From Burkholderiales bacterium (GTDB lineage Bacteria; Pseudomonadota; Gammaproteobacteria; Burkholderiales; Burkholderiaceae_C), in NCBI GenBank assembly GCA_947474755.1, contig CANJJE010000001.1, forward strand, positions 1 to 64,000: DNA of 64,000 bases. The letters are read 5' to 3'. Below the pieces are notes generated by a model. That model did no database searches and was not told the origin of the DNA. It saw only the letters and a list, made by a program, of their open reading frames with translations. The position numbers and the translations under genes are program-made. Numbering within the stretch: the first letter of the stretch is position 1; every line of letters starts with the position of its first letter. Shown piece by piece: positions 35,330-43,551 of the stretch.

Positions 35330-35713
35330 ATGCCCGCCCCACGCGCTCGGCACCCGATAGCCCGCCTCGCCTGGCGGCTGGTGGCGGGCGCGGCGCTGCT
35401 GCTTGGGGTGGTGGGCGTGGTCGTGCCGGGGCTGCCCACGGTGCCCTTCCTGCTGGTGGCGGCCTGGGCCGGTGGCAAGGGCTGGCCTGCCCTGGAGGCG
35501 TGGCTGCTGGCTCACCCGCGCCACGGGCCCGTCATCCAGCGCTGGCGCGACCACGGCGCCATCCCCCGGCGCGCCAAGTGGCTGGCCAGCGCGACCATGC
35601 TGCTCAGCGGCACGGTGCTGGCCTTCAGCGGCGCGCCGCTGCTCGTGCGCGTGGGCGTGCCGCTGCTCATGCTGGCCGTCGCGACGTGGATCTGGCAGCG
35701 GCCGGAGGTCTAG
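35330..35713 (+). CDS. YbaN family (DUF454) inner-membrane protein
   Basis: This 127-residue protein has a hydrophobic N-terminal pair (WRLVAGAALLLGVVGVVVPGLPTVPFLLVAAWAGGKG) matching the DUF454 signature GxVVPGLPTxPFLL. A central amphipathic part (HPRHGPVIQRWRDHGAIPRRAKW) and two more helices follow. The start at 35330 is chosen because it places the family N-terminus correctly. The function of the family is unknown. Confidence 0.85.
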   Translation: MPAPRARHPIARLAWRLVAGAALLLGVVGVVVPGLPTVPFLLVAAWAGGKGWPALEAWLLAHPRHGPVIQRWRDHGAIPRRAKWLASATMLLSGTVLAFSGAPLLVRVGVPLLMLAVATWIWQRPEV

Positions 35714-35905
35714 CGCCAGCCGGGCTTCGATGCTCTGTCCGGCGTCTTCCGCTTCGCCCGCGTCACCTCGCCTGTAGAGCGGCCCTTCGCATGATGGTCT
35801 TCAACTGGTGGTGCGACCTCGACTCCAGGCTCGGCGTGCTGCGCTGGCTGCACTCGGTCAGCAGCGCGGCGAATGCCCCGAGCCACGGTCCTTCGGCCTG
35901 GAGGC

Positions 35906-36346
35906 CTAGTTTCGTGGTGGCGGGATCAGCAGGCCGTCCAGAGCCTGCTGCAGTTCGTCTGTGTTCTCCGGCACGTGCACCACGCGAACGGCCTGGCCGG
36001 ATCCGGCGAACAGCACGACCATGCCATTGACGGCGCCGTGGCGCTCGCCGAAGTCGCGGCCATTCGGCGCACCCAGGGGTGCCACCAGGAAATCAATCCG
36101 ATCTTCATATTCCGGGCGCAAGGTATCCATCATGGCCATGACGGTCATGCCGCCCATGGACAGGTTGTCATAGGCCAGCACCATGGCTGGACGCCCCTGT
36201 CCGATTCGATCCAGGTCGGTCGAATACGGGCCGCGGGGTAACTGGCTCCAGATCAAGGCAAGCACAAGCCCGGTCATGGCCAGATAAATCAGCCATTTGG
36301 CGAATCGAGGTAATCCTTGGGTTTTCGGGGGCGTCACGAGTATCAC
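35906..36346 (-). CDS. Hypothetical membrane-anchored protein
   Basis: This 146-residue protein has one N-terminal membrane helix (WLIYLAMTGLVLALIW) and a soluble remainder that may be periplasmic. The segment after the helix contains DNLSMGGMTVMAMMDTLRPEYEDRIDFLV and AVRVVHVPENTDELQQALDGLL. This is reminiscent of thioredoxin-fold proteins, but no CxxC is present (no cysteine at all). Function unknown. Confidence 0.65.
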   Translation of the reverse strand: MILVTPPKTQGLPRFAKWLIYLAMTGLVLALIWSQLPRGPYSTDLDRIGQGRPAMVLAYDNLSMGGMTVMAMMDTLRPEYEDRIDFLVAPLGAPNGRDFGERHGAVNGMVVLFAGSGQAVRVVHVPENTDELQQALDGLLIPPPRN

Positions 36347-36409
36347 GATCGGGAAATCGGGAAATCAGGAAAACGGGTCGCCTGAGTATTCATCAACCGA
36401 GCAAAGCCG

Positions 36410-36604
36410 ATGCATCGGGAGGGCATGGCGCACGCGGCGGGAAAAGCGGCCGACGATCAAATCACGCCGAACTACCTGACGCAGGCGCGCCCCGCAACCT
36501 TCTTCGCGCAGGCCGAGGACGCTGCAGGCGCCAACCTGCCGCAGTTCGTCATGGACGAGTTCGGCGTCTCTCTGGAGTGCCTGGCTTACGGCGTCCCGAA
36601 ATGA
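36410..36604 (+). pseudogene. IS91-type transposase N-terminal remnant
   Basis: The frame contains PATFFAQAEDAAGANLPQFV and MDEFGVSLEC. These closely resemble the N-terminus of IS91-family transposases (ATFLAQAED...LPQFVKDEFEAYLEC as I recall it), upstream of the zinc-finger region. The frame stops after about 64 codons, where the intact protein would continue for several hundred. No other part of the element is seen nearby, so this is an insertion relic. Confidence 0.6.
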
Positions 36605-36638
36605 CGCCGGGGGCGCTACCTGGGCGTGATGGTCGGTT

Positions 36639-37340
36639 TCAGCCCCGGGTGGCGGAGTGCCGACGCACGAGCCCTGCGCCGAGCAGCGCAAGGCCCACCA
36701 GCGCCAGCGACGACGGCTCCGGGACCTTGTTCGAGAGCTGTGCGTTCATCAGCATCATGCCGTCGGTGACCCCGTTGCCCTGCACCCAGAAGTACATCGT
36801 GTTCATGCCTGGCTTGAAGCCCGAGACGGTGACGGTGGGGCCAAGGGAATAGGTCGGCCCCGGCCACGAGGTCGGAGGATCCCAGGTGCCCGTCACGAGA
36901 TCCTTCTCCAACAGGCTGTTCAGCGACCACTTCGGGATCCAGCTGCCCTGGGCCCACTTTCCCTGACCGGAGTCGTCCGCCGCCCACTTGAATGTCAGCT
37001 GCAGCGATGCCGCTTCGGGGGCGGTCAAGGTGAAGCTCTGGCGGAAGATGAACTGGGTCCACTGGCTTCCGGCAATACCGCCGTTGGTGGTGTTGCTGCA
37101 GGAGTTGATGTTCGCGATCCAGTTCAGGCGGCCATTGCACGCCGCAGCAGTGGTCCAGGGACCCGAAGTCAGGAAGTCGCTGTAGTTGCCGTCCGTGCCG
37201 GGAGGCGCGTTGGTGGACACCTGCCAGTTCAGGTAGGCGTTGCCCGCGTGCGCGGTGTCGTAGAACACCGGCGCCGCTGACGCCGATGCGGTGGCTAGGG
37301 TGAGGGCGGCGATGCCCAGGGCACGAACGTGGAATGACAT
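36639..37340 (-). CDS. PEP-CTERM sorting domain protein
   Basis: This 233-residue exported protein has a signal peptide (ALGIAALTLATASASAAP). The C-terminal exosortase tripartite signal is PEP at 207-209 (KVPEPSSLALVG), a hydrophobic helix and an Arg-rich end (LVRRHSATRG). Known biology: exosortase (EpsH/XrtA) processes such proteins at the envelope, often in organisms with exopolysaccharide. The middle region has two cysteines (near residues 68 and 81) and no domain I recognise. The start at 37340 is chosen for the signal peptide. Confidence 0.88.
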   Translation of the reverse strand: MSFHVRALGIAALTLATASASAAPVFYDTAHAGNAYLNWQVSTNAPPGTDGNYSDFLTSGPWTTAAACNGRLNWIANINSCSNTTNGGIAGSQWTQFIFRQSFTLTAPEAASLQLTFKWAADDSGQGKWAQGSWIPKWSLNSLLEKDLVTGTWDPPTSWPGPTYSLGPTVTVSGFKPGMNTMYFWVQGNGVTDGMMLMNAQLSNKVPEPSSLALVGLALLGAGLVRRHSATRG

Positions 37341-37474
37341 GGTGATTGCCTCAGCTGGAACACGGTTGCTTTCGCTTACGCAGATCGGGCTTAGCAGAAA
37401 TCGGACCCAAAGCAAAAAAATGAAGTCGGAAAAGCACTTACGCGTGCATCCGCGGTCTGCGGGGCGCAGTGTGT

Positions 37475-37502
37475 AAAAAATCCCGACGCCACGGTCACGG
37501 CG
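37475..37502 (-). terminator. Probable terminator after the second PEP-CTERM gene
   Basis: On the minus strand CGCCGTGACCGTGGCG can pair as a short stem with two G-T pairs. TCGGGA and then TTTTTT follow. It lies about 65 nt past the stop of the gene at 37566-38507. The stem is modest and the T-run is offset, so confidence is moderate. Confidence 0.45.
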
Positions 37503-37565
37503 CCATGCCGGGGCGCTGGCTACGCCGTCAGCCGCCTGCGATATGCCGCAGACGGAGCGCCGAGT

Positions 37566-38507
37566 TCAGTTGGCCGCTGGCGATGAATGGCCGGTCATGC
37601 CGACCGGCCCCGATTGTTCGGACGCGGGAGCAGTAGATGACGGCCAGGCGGCTGGCTGTTTCCGGCGTCGCGCGCCCAGACCCAGCGCGCCCAGACCGGC
37701 CAGCAGCATCGCCCAGGAGGAGGGCTCCGGGACGGGGGGTGTTCCCCCCAGGGTGATGGTGGCTGGATCGAGAGGTCCGCCAGCAATCGATGATGTGGTG
37801 AACGCTGCGGCGTTCAGAGGCACGAAACCGTTCGGGTGGAGGGAGCCGATGTATCCGGTGAATGCGAAGTCCCCCGTGTTGCCGGGGTTGCCGCTGGGCT
37901 GGAGGCTCGGATCGAAGTTGCCTGCTTCGAAAACGCGGCCACTCCCCAGGGCGGGATTGCCGAGCAGATAGAAGAAATCAGCCTCGTCGTACGCATTGAA
38001 CGGGGGATCGTTCCCGACGCTCGTGCTGATCAGTCGTATCGTGCCGGAAAACGTGATGCCGTCGAGGTTGGCTTCGGCGGAATGCGTGGTGAGACTGAAC
38101 GCGATGTCCGCCTGGGGCATCCATTGCCCGTTCGTGTAGCGAAACGTGCCCAAGGTGAAGGTCTGGCCAGGCACCACATCCGAAGGGGCAGCGTTCGGTA
38201 TGAATTCGAAGCCATTCATGGGCCACACCCCGGGGGTGCCCGGTGGGCTGCGGGTGAAGTCCAATCGCGTGGTCGGGTTCGAGAAGATGACCGGATTGCT
38301 CGCGAAGTTGGCGCCGTTGGACCCCGGGCTCCCGCTCGATGTCAGGCCGATGCCATTGATGAAGGCTGCACCGGCATTCATGTCCGAGACGAACGAGGTG
38401 AACGTACCCGTGACGGTGACCGATGCGGCCTGAGCTGCGCTGGTCATGAGGATGCAGGCGCCCAGCGCGTGAGCCGCGATCCTCAGCGAACTTGAAGACT
38501 TGTTCAT
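37566..38507 (-). CDS. PEP-CTERM sorting domain protein with extended C-terminus
   Basis: This 313-residue exported protein has a signal peptide ending near SAAQAAS and a body that resembles choice-of-anchor (type K) proteins. The sorting signal is at 260-283 (VPEPSSWAMLLAGLGALGLGARRRK). Unusually, 30 residues follow the Arg/Lys cluster, where the signal normally ends the protein. A GGAAAGGGAA run precedes the start. It lies 225 nt upstream of the first PEP-CTERM gene on the same strand, but with a possible terminator between them. Confidence 0.87.
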   Translation of the reverse strand: MNKSSSSLRIAAHALGACILMTSAAQAASVTVTGTFTSFVSDMNAGAAFINGIGLTSSGSPGSNGANFASNPVIFSNPTTRLDFTRSPPGTPGVWPMNGFEFIPNAAPSDVVPGQTFTLGTFRYTNGQWMPQADIAFSLTTHSAEANLDGITFSGTIRLISTSVGNDPPFNAYDEADFFYLLGNPALGSGRVFEAGNFDPSLQPSGNPGNTGDFAFTGYIGSLHPNGFVPLNAAAFTTSSIAGGPLDPATITLGGTPPVPEPSSWAMLLAGLGALGLGARRRKQPAAWPSSTAPASEQSGPVGMTGHSSPAAN

Positions 38508-38733
38508 CTTGTTCCCTTTCCTGGCGATCGATCTGCTGCATCTGCGACGAGATGCCCTTGCCGCTCAGGCATGTACTGATTGGGCCCCGGGCGGACAGGC
38601 AAGCAAAGGCCTGAACCTGGAAACGAATGTAATCAGGCGGGCGTCCGCCGGTCTGTGCGGTAACGCGCACAGCGCGCAGAGTTTGGCTCCAAGCTCACCC
38701 GAGTTTGGCCATGCGTATCAGGATCTGTCTTTG

Positions 38734-38776
38734 TTGATATTCATCAACTTGGTTCAGCATGCTCGTGTGCTATAAA
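38734..38776 (+). promoter_or_regulatory. FNR/Anr box and promoter of the cytochrome gene
   Basis: TTGATATTCATCAA (38734-38747) is a perfect match to the FNR consensus TTGAT-N4-ATCAA, and one further base pair extends the arms. A TATAAA -10 hexamer lies at 38771-38776. The box centre (38740.5) is 41.5 nt before 38782, the position expected for a class II FNR-activated promoter. The predicted transcription start falls on, or next to, the ATG. Confidence 0.75.
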
Positions 38777-38781
38777 AAAAC

Positions 38782-39336
38782 ATGAGCACCATGCACCGTA
38801 TTCGCATCTACCACGCTGTTTTGGCAGTCCTTGCCATTCTCGCTTACTTGACGGGTGATGATGAGGGTATCCACGCGTGGCTTGGTTATTCGGTGGCAAT
38901 CGTTGTGGTGTTTCGTCTGCTATGGGTATTGACTGGTAATCCGCATGTGGGTTTGATGCGCTTTTACCCATCGTTTGAAGGTCTTGATTTATCAAATTTA
39001 TTTACTCATCCGGCCATCACCAAAACCTTCATGCTCGGTATCGCGGTCAGTCTTCTTTCCGTTACCGCCACGGGTATTTTGATGGATCAGGGTAAATCCA
39101 TCGGCATGGCCAGCGCTGAACTCATTGCACCGGCGTTTGCTGATGACGACAACGATAGCGATGACCATGACAACAAAAATGAGAGCTTTGCGGATGAGGC
39201 TTTGGAAGAGATTCATGAATTATCTGGGAATCTTCTGCTCACCTTTGTGGGTTTGCACGTCGGTTACTTGTTGATATTCAAGAGATCCCTCGCCAAATTC
39301 ATGTTGTTTATTCCGAAGCCACCCAGGAAAGACTAG
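38782..39336 (+). CDS. Cytochrome b561-like membrane cytochrome, horizontally acquired
   Basis: This 184-residue diheme-type b cytochrome has histidines at His11 (IYHAVLAV), His31 (GIHAWLGY), His145 (EIHELSGN) and His159 (VGLHVGYL) in four hydrophobic helices. An Asp-rich loop (DDDNDSDDHD, 121-130) lies between helices three and four. It should carry electrons in the inner membrane, probably with a c-type cytochrome partner that is not present here. The gene is far richer in A+T than its neighbours, with many third-position A/T bases, suggesting transfer. No ribosome binding site is seen before the ATG; a second Met is at residue 4. Confidence 0.85.
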   Translation: MSTMHRIRIYHAVLAVLAILAYLTGDDEGIHAWLGYSVAIVVVFRLLWVLTGNPHVGLMRFYPSFEGLDLSNLFTHPAITKTFMLGIAVSLLSVTATGILMDQGKSIGMASAELIAPAFADDDNDSDDHDNKNESFADEALEEIHELSGNLLLTFVGLHVGYLLIFKRSLAKFMLFIPKPPRKD

Positions 39337-39534
39337 AACAAAACTCCAGCATTCGACATGCAGTGGGCGAGGCTCTGCATGAAATCTCCGGGCTGAGCCC
39401 TGATTGGTCGGATCAACGCAACCCGTTCCAGCGAAGTCACGCCAAACAGGCGGCATCCGTGGCGCTGGGGCCGGATCGACGCAGCTGTCGAAGGGCAGGC
39501 TGGAGTCAACTGGGCTGAGATGCCGGGTCCGCGC

Positions 39535-41157
39535 TCAGCCCGGCGGCGTCGCCGGCGCGGCATGCCAGCGGGACCGCGGCACCACCACCGGGTCGGCCGG
39601 CTGTCCCAGGAAATGCGGCGACATGATCTGCACGCCGTACTCGTTGAAGACGTCCTGGATATTGGCGTTCAGGCCCGACATGATCTGCAGCCGCTCCAGA
39701 GGGCGGTCGATGTTGACCAGCAGTTCATATTCGACGTAGAAGTCCGACAAGGCCGCCTGCAGCACCCGCGGTGCCGGTCGGGCGCGTACGCCAGGCGTAC
39801 GTCGGGCGGCCTCCTCGAGCATGGCGTGCACCTGCCGCCACGGCGTGTCATAGCCGATGGTGACCTTGGCCGAAACCAGCGTGCCATCCTCGCCGGACTG
39901 GCGCGAGAAGTTGCGTATCGGGTTGCCGACGACCACCGCATTGGGCACCGTGGCCTCCTGGTTGCGCATGGTCACGATGCGCGTGGCGAGCGCGCCGACC
40001 TCCGTGACCACGCCTTCCACCTCGTTACCGGGCGCGCCGATGATCACGTGCTCGCCGCGCTTGAGGGCGCGCGAATACACCAGGGTCAGGCCGCTCATGA
40101 TCTGGTTCGCAATGCCCGAGGAACCGAGAGTGACCATGGCGCCGATGAGGACCGAAATACCCTGGAACACGCCGGAGCCGGAGCCCGGGATATAGGGGTA
40201 GGCGGCGACGATGGCGAGAACCCAGATGCCGAACACCACGATGCGCCGCGTGGCGCCGGCGGTTTCGCGGTGCACGCCGGGAATGGCGAGCCTGCCGCTT
40301 TGCACGGCGCGAAACGCGCTGCGCGCGGCGCGGCTCAGACCTTCGGCAAACAACATGATCAGGGCCACCGTGAGCAGGCCGGGGATCGCCGCCGCGATGC
40401 CGGCGCCCAGATTGGCGAGGGTTTGCCAGACCATTTCGCCCAAGCGCAGCGAGATCGGCATGGTGGCCGGGAACTTGTGCAGCACGTAGGCCAGCCATGC
40501 GTAGACCAGCGCGAATCCGACCGCCGCTCCGGCGATCTGCAGGGCGCGCAGCAACAGCATCCTGCCATGGGCGGCCAGGCTGACCGACGCTTGCGGTGCG
40601 TCCGGCGCGTCCGGTATCTGCAGGCGTTGCCGCATGTAGCCGATGGCGCGCAGCAGCAACCACAGGGCGATTCCGGCGACCACGGTGGCGAGCGCGGCGT
40701 GCAGGATGCCGCGCATGATCACGTCGGGCCTGCGTTGCTCGCGCGAGGCCGAAACCGCACTTTTGAGACGCTCGCGCGCCGCAGCCATGGTTTGCTGCAG
40801 GTTCAGCGTGTGCCCGGGCTCGAGATCCTCGGTCAGAAGGGTGAACAGCACGATGTCGGAGGCACGCAGGGCGATGCCGGGCCGCGGGGCGCCGGACTCG
40901 GTGATGGTGATCGGCACTTCCTCGAACTCGAGCGGCAGGAAGCGCTGCTCGAGTTCGGCGATGCGGGCCCGCGCACGCGCGACGCGACCAGGCGGATCGG
41001 CGCCGTTGTAGGGGACGCGGAAGGTCACGATGGGCCGTTGCGCCCAGACGAGTTCGGCTTCCTGGCGCTGCGCATCGTCAGCTGCCTGTGCGCCGCCCGC
41101 CAGCAGCGCTGCTGCCGTGATCGCGGCGAAAAACCGCAGGAATCTTGTCAAAGACAT
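39535..41157 (-). CDS. MscS-type mechanosensitive channel with N-terminal extension
   Basis: This 540-residue protein starts MSLTRFLRFFAAITAAALLAGGAQA (signal peptide). A periplasmic region of about 120 residues and several helices follow. The MscS core contains the pore-like segment SVLIGAMVTLGSSGIANQIM and the beta domain (LKRGEHVIIGAPGNEVEGVVTEVG). Such channels release solutes on osmotic downshock. It is separated from the upstream amidohydrolase by 14 nt, so they may be one operon, though no functional link is obvious. Confidence 0.9.
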   Translation of the reverse strand: MSLTRFLRFFAAITAAALLAGGAQAADDAQRQEAELVWAQRPIVTFRVPYNGADPPGRVARARARIAELEQRFLPLEFEEVPITITESGAPRPGIALRASDIVLFTLLTEDLEPGHTLNLQQTMAAARERLKSAVSASREQRRPDVIMRGILHAALATVVAGIALWLLLRAIGYMRQRLQIPDAPDAPQASVSLAAHGRMLLLRALQIAGAAVGFALVYAWLAYVLHKFPATMPISLRLGEMVWQTLANLGAGIAAAIPGLLTVALIMLFAEGLSRAARSAFRAVQSGRLAIPGVHRETAGATRRIVVFGIWVLAIVAAYPYIPGSGSGVFQGISVLIGAMVTLGSSGIANQIMSGLTLVYSRALKRGEHVIIGAPGNEVEGVVTEVGALATRIVTMRNQEATVPNAVVVGNPIRNFSRQSGEDGTLVSAKVTIGYDTPWRQVHAMLEEAARRTPGVRARPAPRVLQAALSDFYVEYELLVNIDRPLERLQIMSGLNANIQDVFNEYGVQIMSPHFLGQPADPVVVPRSRWHAAPATPPG

Positions 41158-41171
41158 GCCTTGACCCCCGG

Positions 41172-43082
41172 TCAGGCCTTCCTGGCCGCCTTGAAGATGG
41201 TGCGGCCTTCCTTGATTGTTTCCAGCACCCGGATGTCCCGGATGGACATCGCCGGCACCTTCAACGGGTTCTTCTCCAGGATCACCAGGTCTGCGAGCTT
41301 GCCGACCTCGATCGATCCCTTTCGCTTTTCCTCGAAGTACTGGTAGGCAGCGTCCAGCGTCATCGCCTTCAAGGCCTGCAGCGGCGTCAGGCGCTGATCC
41401 TCGCCGACGACCACCCCGGAGCGGGTCACCCGGTTGACGGCCGTCCACATCAGATCCAGACAGTTCGGCGGCACTACTGGCGCGTCGGTGTGGTTGCCGA
41501 ACCGCATCCCCTTCTTCGCTGCGCTCGCCGCCGGGCTCATGTGCGCAGCGCGTTGCGGGCCCACGGTCTCGTTGATGTGCCAGTCACCCCAGTAGTAGGT
41601 GTGCGAGGTGAAGAAACTGGGGAAGATGCCGGTCTCGGCCATCGCATCGAGCTGGTCGGGGCGGATCATCTGCGCATGGATCATGACCGGGCGAAGGTCC
41701 TTGCGGCCGTGCGCAGCGATGGCCTTGCGGGTCGCGGCGATCATCATGTCTGCGGCGGCGTCGCCGTTGCAATGCACGATGAGCTGCACCTGATGGCGCC
41801 AGGCCACGTCGAACCAGCGGTCGATTTCCTGCTGGGTGACCGAGGCATATCCCCGATAGTCGGCAGGCTGGCCGGCCGGTGGCTTCACATAGGGTTGCGA
41901 GAGGAAGGCGGTCTTGCCCTGGGGTGAACCATCGCTGGTGATCTTGATGCCGCCGACCTTCAGGCGGTTGCGGTACACCCCCACCCGCAGCTTGGCATCG
42001 CGGTCGAGCCTGGCCTGGCTGTCCCTGACGGGCACGCCCAGTGCATCTGCGCCTGCCGTTCCCGGCGCGACGATCTCGACGTCGAGCTTCTTCTTGCCGG
42101 CCAGCACGTCGTTGAACAGGTCCCAGCGCGGGTAGCACACCAGATCGAGCTTGATCTTGCCCAGGCGTGCCGCCTCCTGCATCAGCGCAAAGTCCCCGGG
42201 CATGGTGATGCCATCCTGCGCCGTGGTGTACCCGAAGCTGGTGTAGTAGTCCTGGATCTCCATGAAGTTCTGCAGCCGCCTGGCCATCGGGTTGGGCTTC
42301 AGCAGCGACAGCATCGGCAACGCGGCCAGTTCCTCCAGGACGCCGTTGGGTTCGCCGTCGGCCGTGCGCTGGATGACACCGCCTGCGGGGTCCTGGGTGT
42401 CCCGGGTGATCTTCGCGGCGGCCAGCGCCATGCTGTTCGCCGCCGCCAGATGACCCGATGCGTGCACCACCAGCAGGGGATGCTGCGTGGTCACCTTGTC
42501 CAGGTCTGCCCGTGTGGGGTGGCGCTTGTCCTCGAGCAGCGAGTCGTCATAGCCGAATGCAAAGACCAGCTCGCCGGGCGGAATCTTCTTGTTGGCGATG
42601 TGGGCCTTCATGGCCTCCACGATCTGCGCGATGTTGCGGATGCCACCCACCGGCGGCGGACTGAGGTTGGGCGTGCCCCAGCTCATCTCGTGCTGGGCCA
42701 GGTGGGAGTGGGAGTCGATGAATCCTGGCAACAGGGCGTGGCCGCCCAGATCCACCAGCCGGGTCCTCGGTCCCTTGAAGCGCTTTTCGATGTCGGCGCG
42801 TGTGCCCACCCCGACGATGATGCCGCGGCGCACGGCAACGGCCTGCGCCTCGGGCTGCTGCTCGTCGACGGTGACGATGTCGCCGCCGGCGTAGATGAGA
42901 TCGGCCATGCCACTGGGCAGTTCGGCCGCGGGTGCCTGCACGGCCAGGGTCGGAACCATCGACTGGGCCGCGAGCAGCCCGGTGAACAGCCCGCCTTGCG
43001 ACATGAAACGTCGCCGCTGCGCCGAAGCGTCAGCAGATGCCTTGAAGAAGCGCGAAAAGAGCAGGCTGCAGCACAGGACCAT
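41172..43082 (-). CDS. YtcJ-type amidohydrolase, probably Tat-exported
   Basis: This protein of about 636 residues has a twin-arginine-like N-terminus (SAQRRRFMSQGGLFTGLLAAQ) and an amidohydrolase_3 domain. Metal ligands are seen at GFIDSHSHLAQHE, with further conserved histidines (LIVHCNGDAAAD, MIHAQMIRP). Asp near GNHTDAPVVPP completes the site. The substrate of this family is poorly known. The ATG at 43082 has GAGG just before it and keeps the RRRF motif; a Met 26 codons further in would lose it. Confidence 0.87.
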   Translation of the reverse strand: MVLCCSLLFSRFFKASADASAQRRRFMSQGGLFTGLLAAQSMVPTLAVQAPAAELPSGMADLIYAGGDIVTVDEQQPEAQAVAVRRGIIVGVGTRADIEKRFKGPRTRLVDLGGHALLPGFIDSHSHLAQHEMSWGTPNLSPPPVGGIRNIAQIVEAMKAHIANKKIPPGELVFAFGYDDSLLEDKRHPTRADLDKVTTQHPLLVVHASGHLAAANSMALAAAKITRDTQDPAGGVIQRTADGEPNGVLEELAALPMLSLLKPNPMARRLQNFMEIQDYYTSFGYTTAQDGITMPGDFALMQEAARLGKIKLDLVCYPRWDLFNDVLAGKKKLDVEIVAPGTAGADALGVPVRDSQARLDRDAKLRVGVYRNRLKVGGIKITSDGSPQGKTAFLSQPYVKPPAGQPADYRGYASVTQQEIDRWFDVAWRHQVQLIVHCNGDAAADMMIAATRKAIAAHGRKDLRPVMIHAQMIRPDQLDAMAETGIFPSFFTSHTYYWGDWHINETVGPQRAAHMSPAASAAKKGMRFGNHTDAPVVPPNCLDLMWTAVNRVTRSGVVVGEDQRLTPLQALKAMTLDAAYQYFEEKRKGSIEVGKLADLVILEKNPLKVPAMSIRDIRVLETIKEGRTIFKAARKA

Positions 43083-43551
43083 ATGACCTCGCAGATGTAG
43101 CGAACCTCGAATCAGCCTGGACCCGGCAATTCCAGCCCCGGCGGACTACCGAGCCTTCGAGACGGCGCGAATATACCTTCGCAGGACGGCCATCCGTCAC
43201 GACCAGCGACCGCTCGGCCCGGCGTCAGCATCCGCGCTGGCGAGTTGGGCTGCGCTGATCACCGGCACGAACGCGCTCACGCTCGCCTCACCGGCATTCA
43301 TGCTGCAGGTCTACGACCGCGTGCTGTCGAGCCGCAGCATCCCGACACCCGGCGCGTTTCGTCGTGCCTTGCAGCGACCTGGGACCAGATTGCGAATTCA
43401 TGCCGTTGCGGCTTGACTTCGCTCAACCACGCGTCAGCCCCGGTCAGGCACATTCTCTTTCGGTCAGGCGCAACGGCGCGTTACTGATGCCGCGAAAACA
43501 TGGCCGATTCCCGGGTTGCAGAACCCGTACATCGCATGATGGGAGAGTCTC
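43083..43551. other. Intergenic region between amidohydrolase and cfa genes
   Basis: These 469 nt hold no intact gene. The central part contains a remnant of a type I secretion ABC transporter (separate entry). The remainder, including about 130 nt before the cfa start, shows no feature I can name apart from a GGGAGAG ribosome binding site near 43541-43547. Confidence 0.5.
43180..43416 (+). pseudogene. Remnant of a type I secretion permease/ATPase
   Basis: The plus-strand frame reads ALASWAALITGTNALTLASP followed by AFMLQVYDRVLSSRSIPT. This closely resembles the N-terminal membrane region of PrtD-type ABC transporters (FMLQVYDRVLxSRSxPTL). Similarity ends at about 43347. The frame then runs through unrelated sequence to a stop at 43414-43416. 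There is no ATPase domain and no partner gene, so this is a relic of a lost secretion operon. Confidence 0.65.

Noticed and set aside
35791-35909. A 39-codon ORF downstream of the ybaN-like gene
   Set aside because: No ribosome binding site, no similarity I can recognise, and no coupling to neighbours.
39337-39534. A gene or mobile-element end between the cytochrome and MscS genes
   Set aside because: Short frames exist on both strands, but none has a start with ribosome binding site or a recognisable product. Nothing can be assigned.
39520-41346. A 608-codon plus-strand frame
   Set aside because: It is antisense to the MscS channel gene and shows only the His/Arg/Gln-rich composition of shadow frames.
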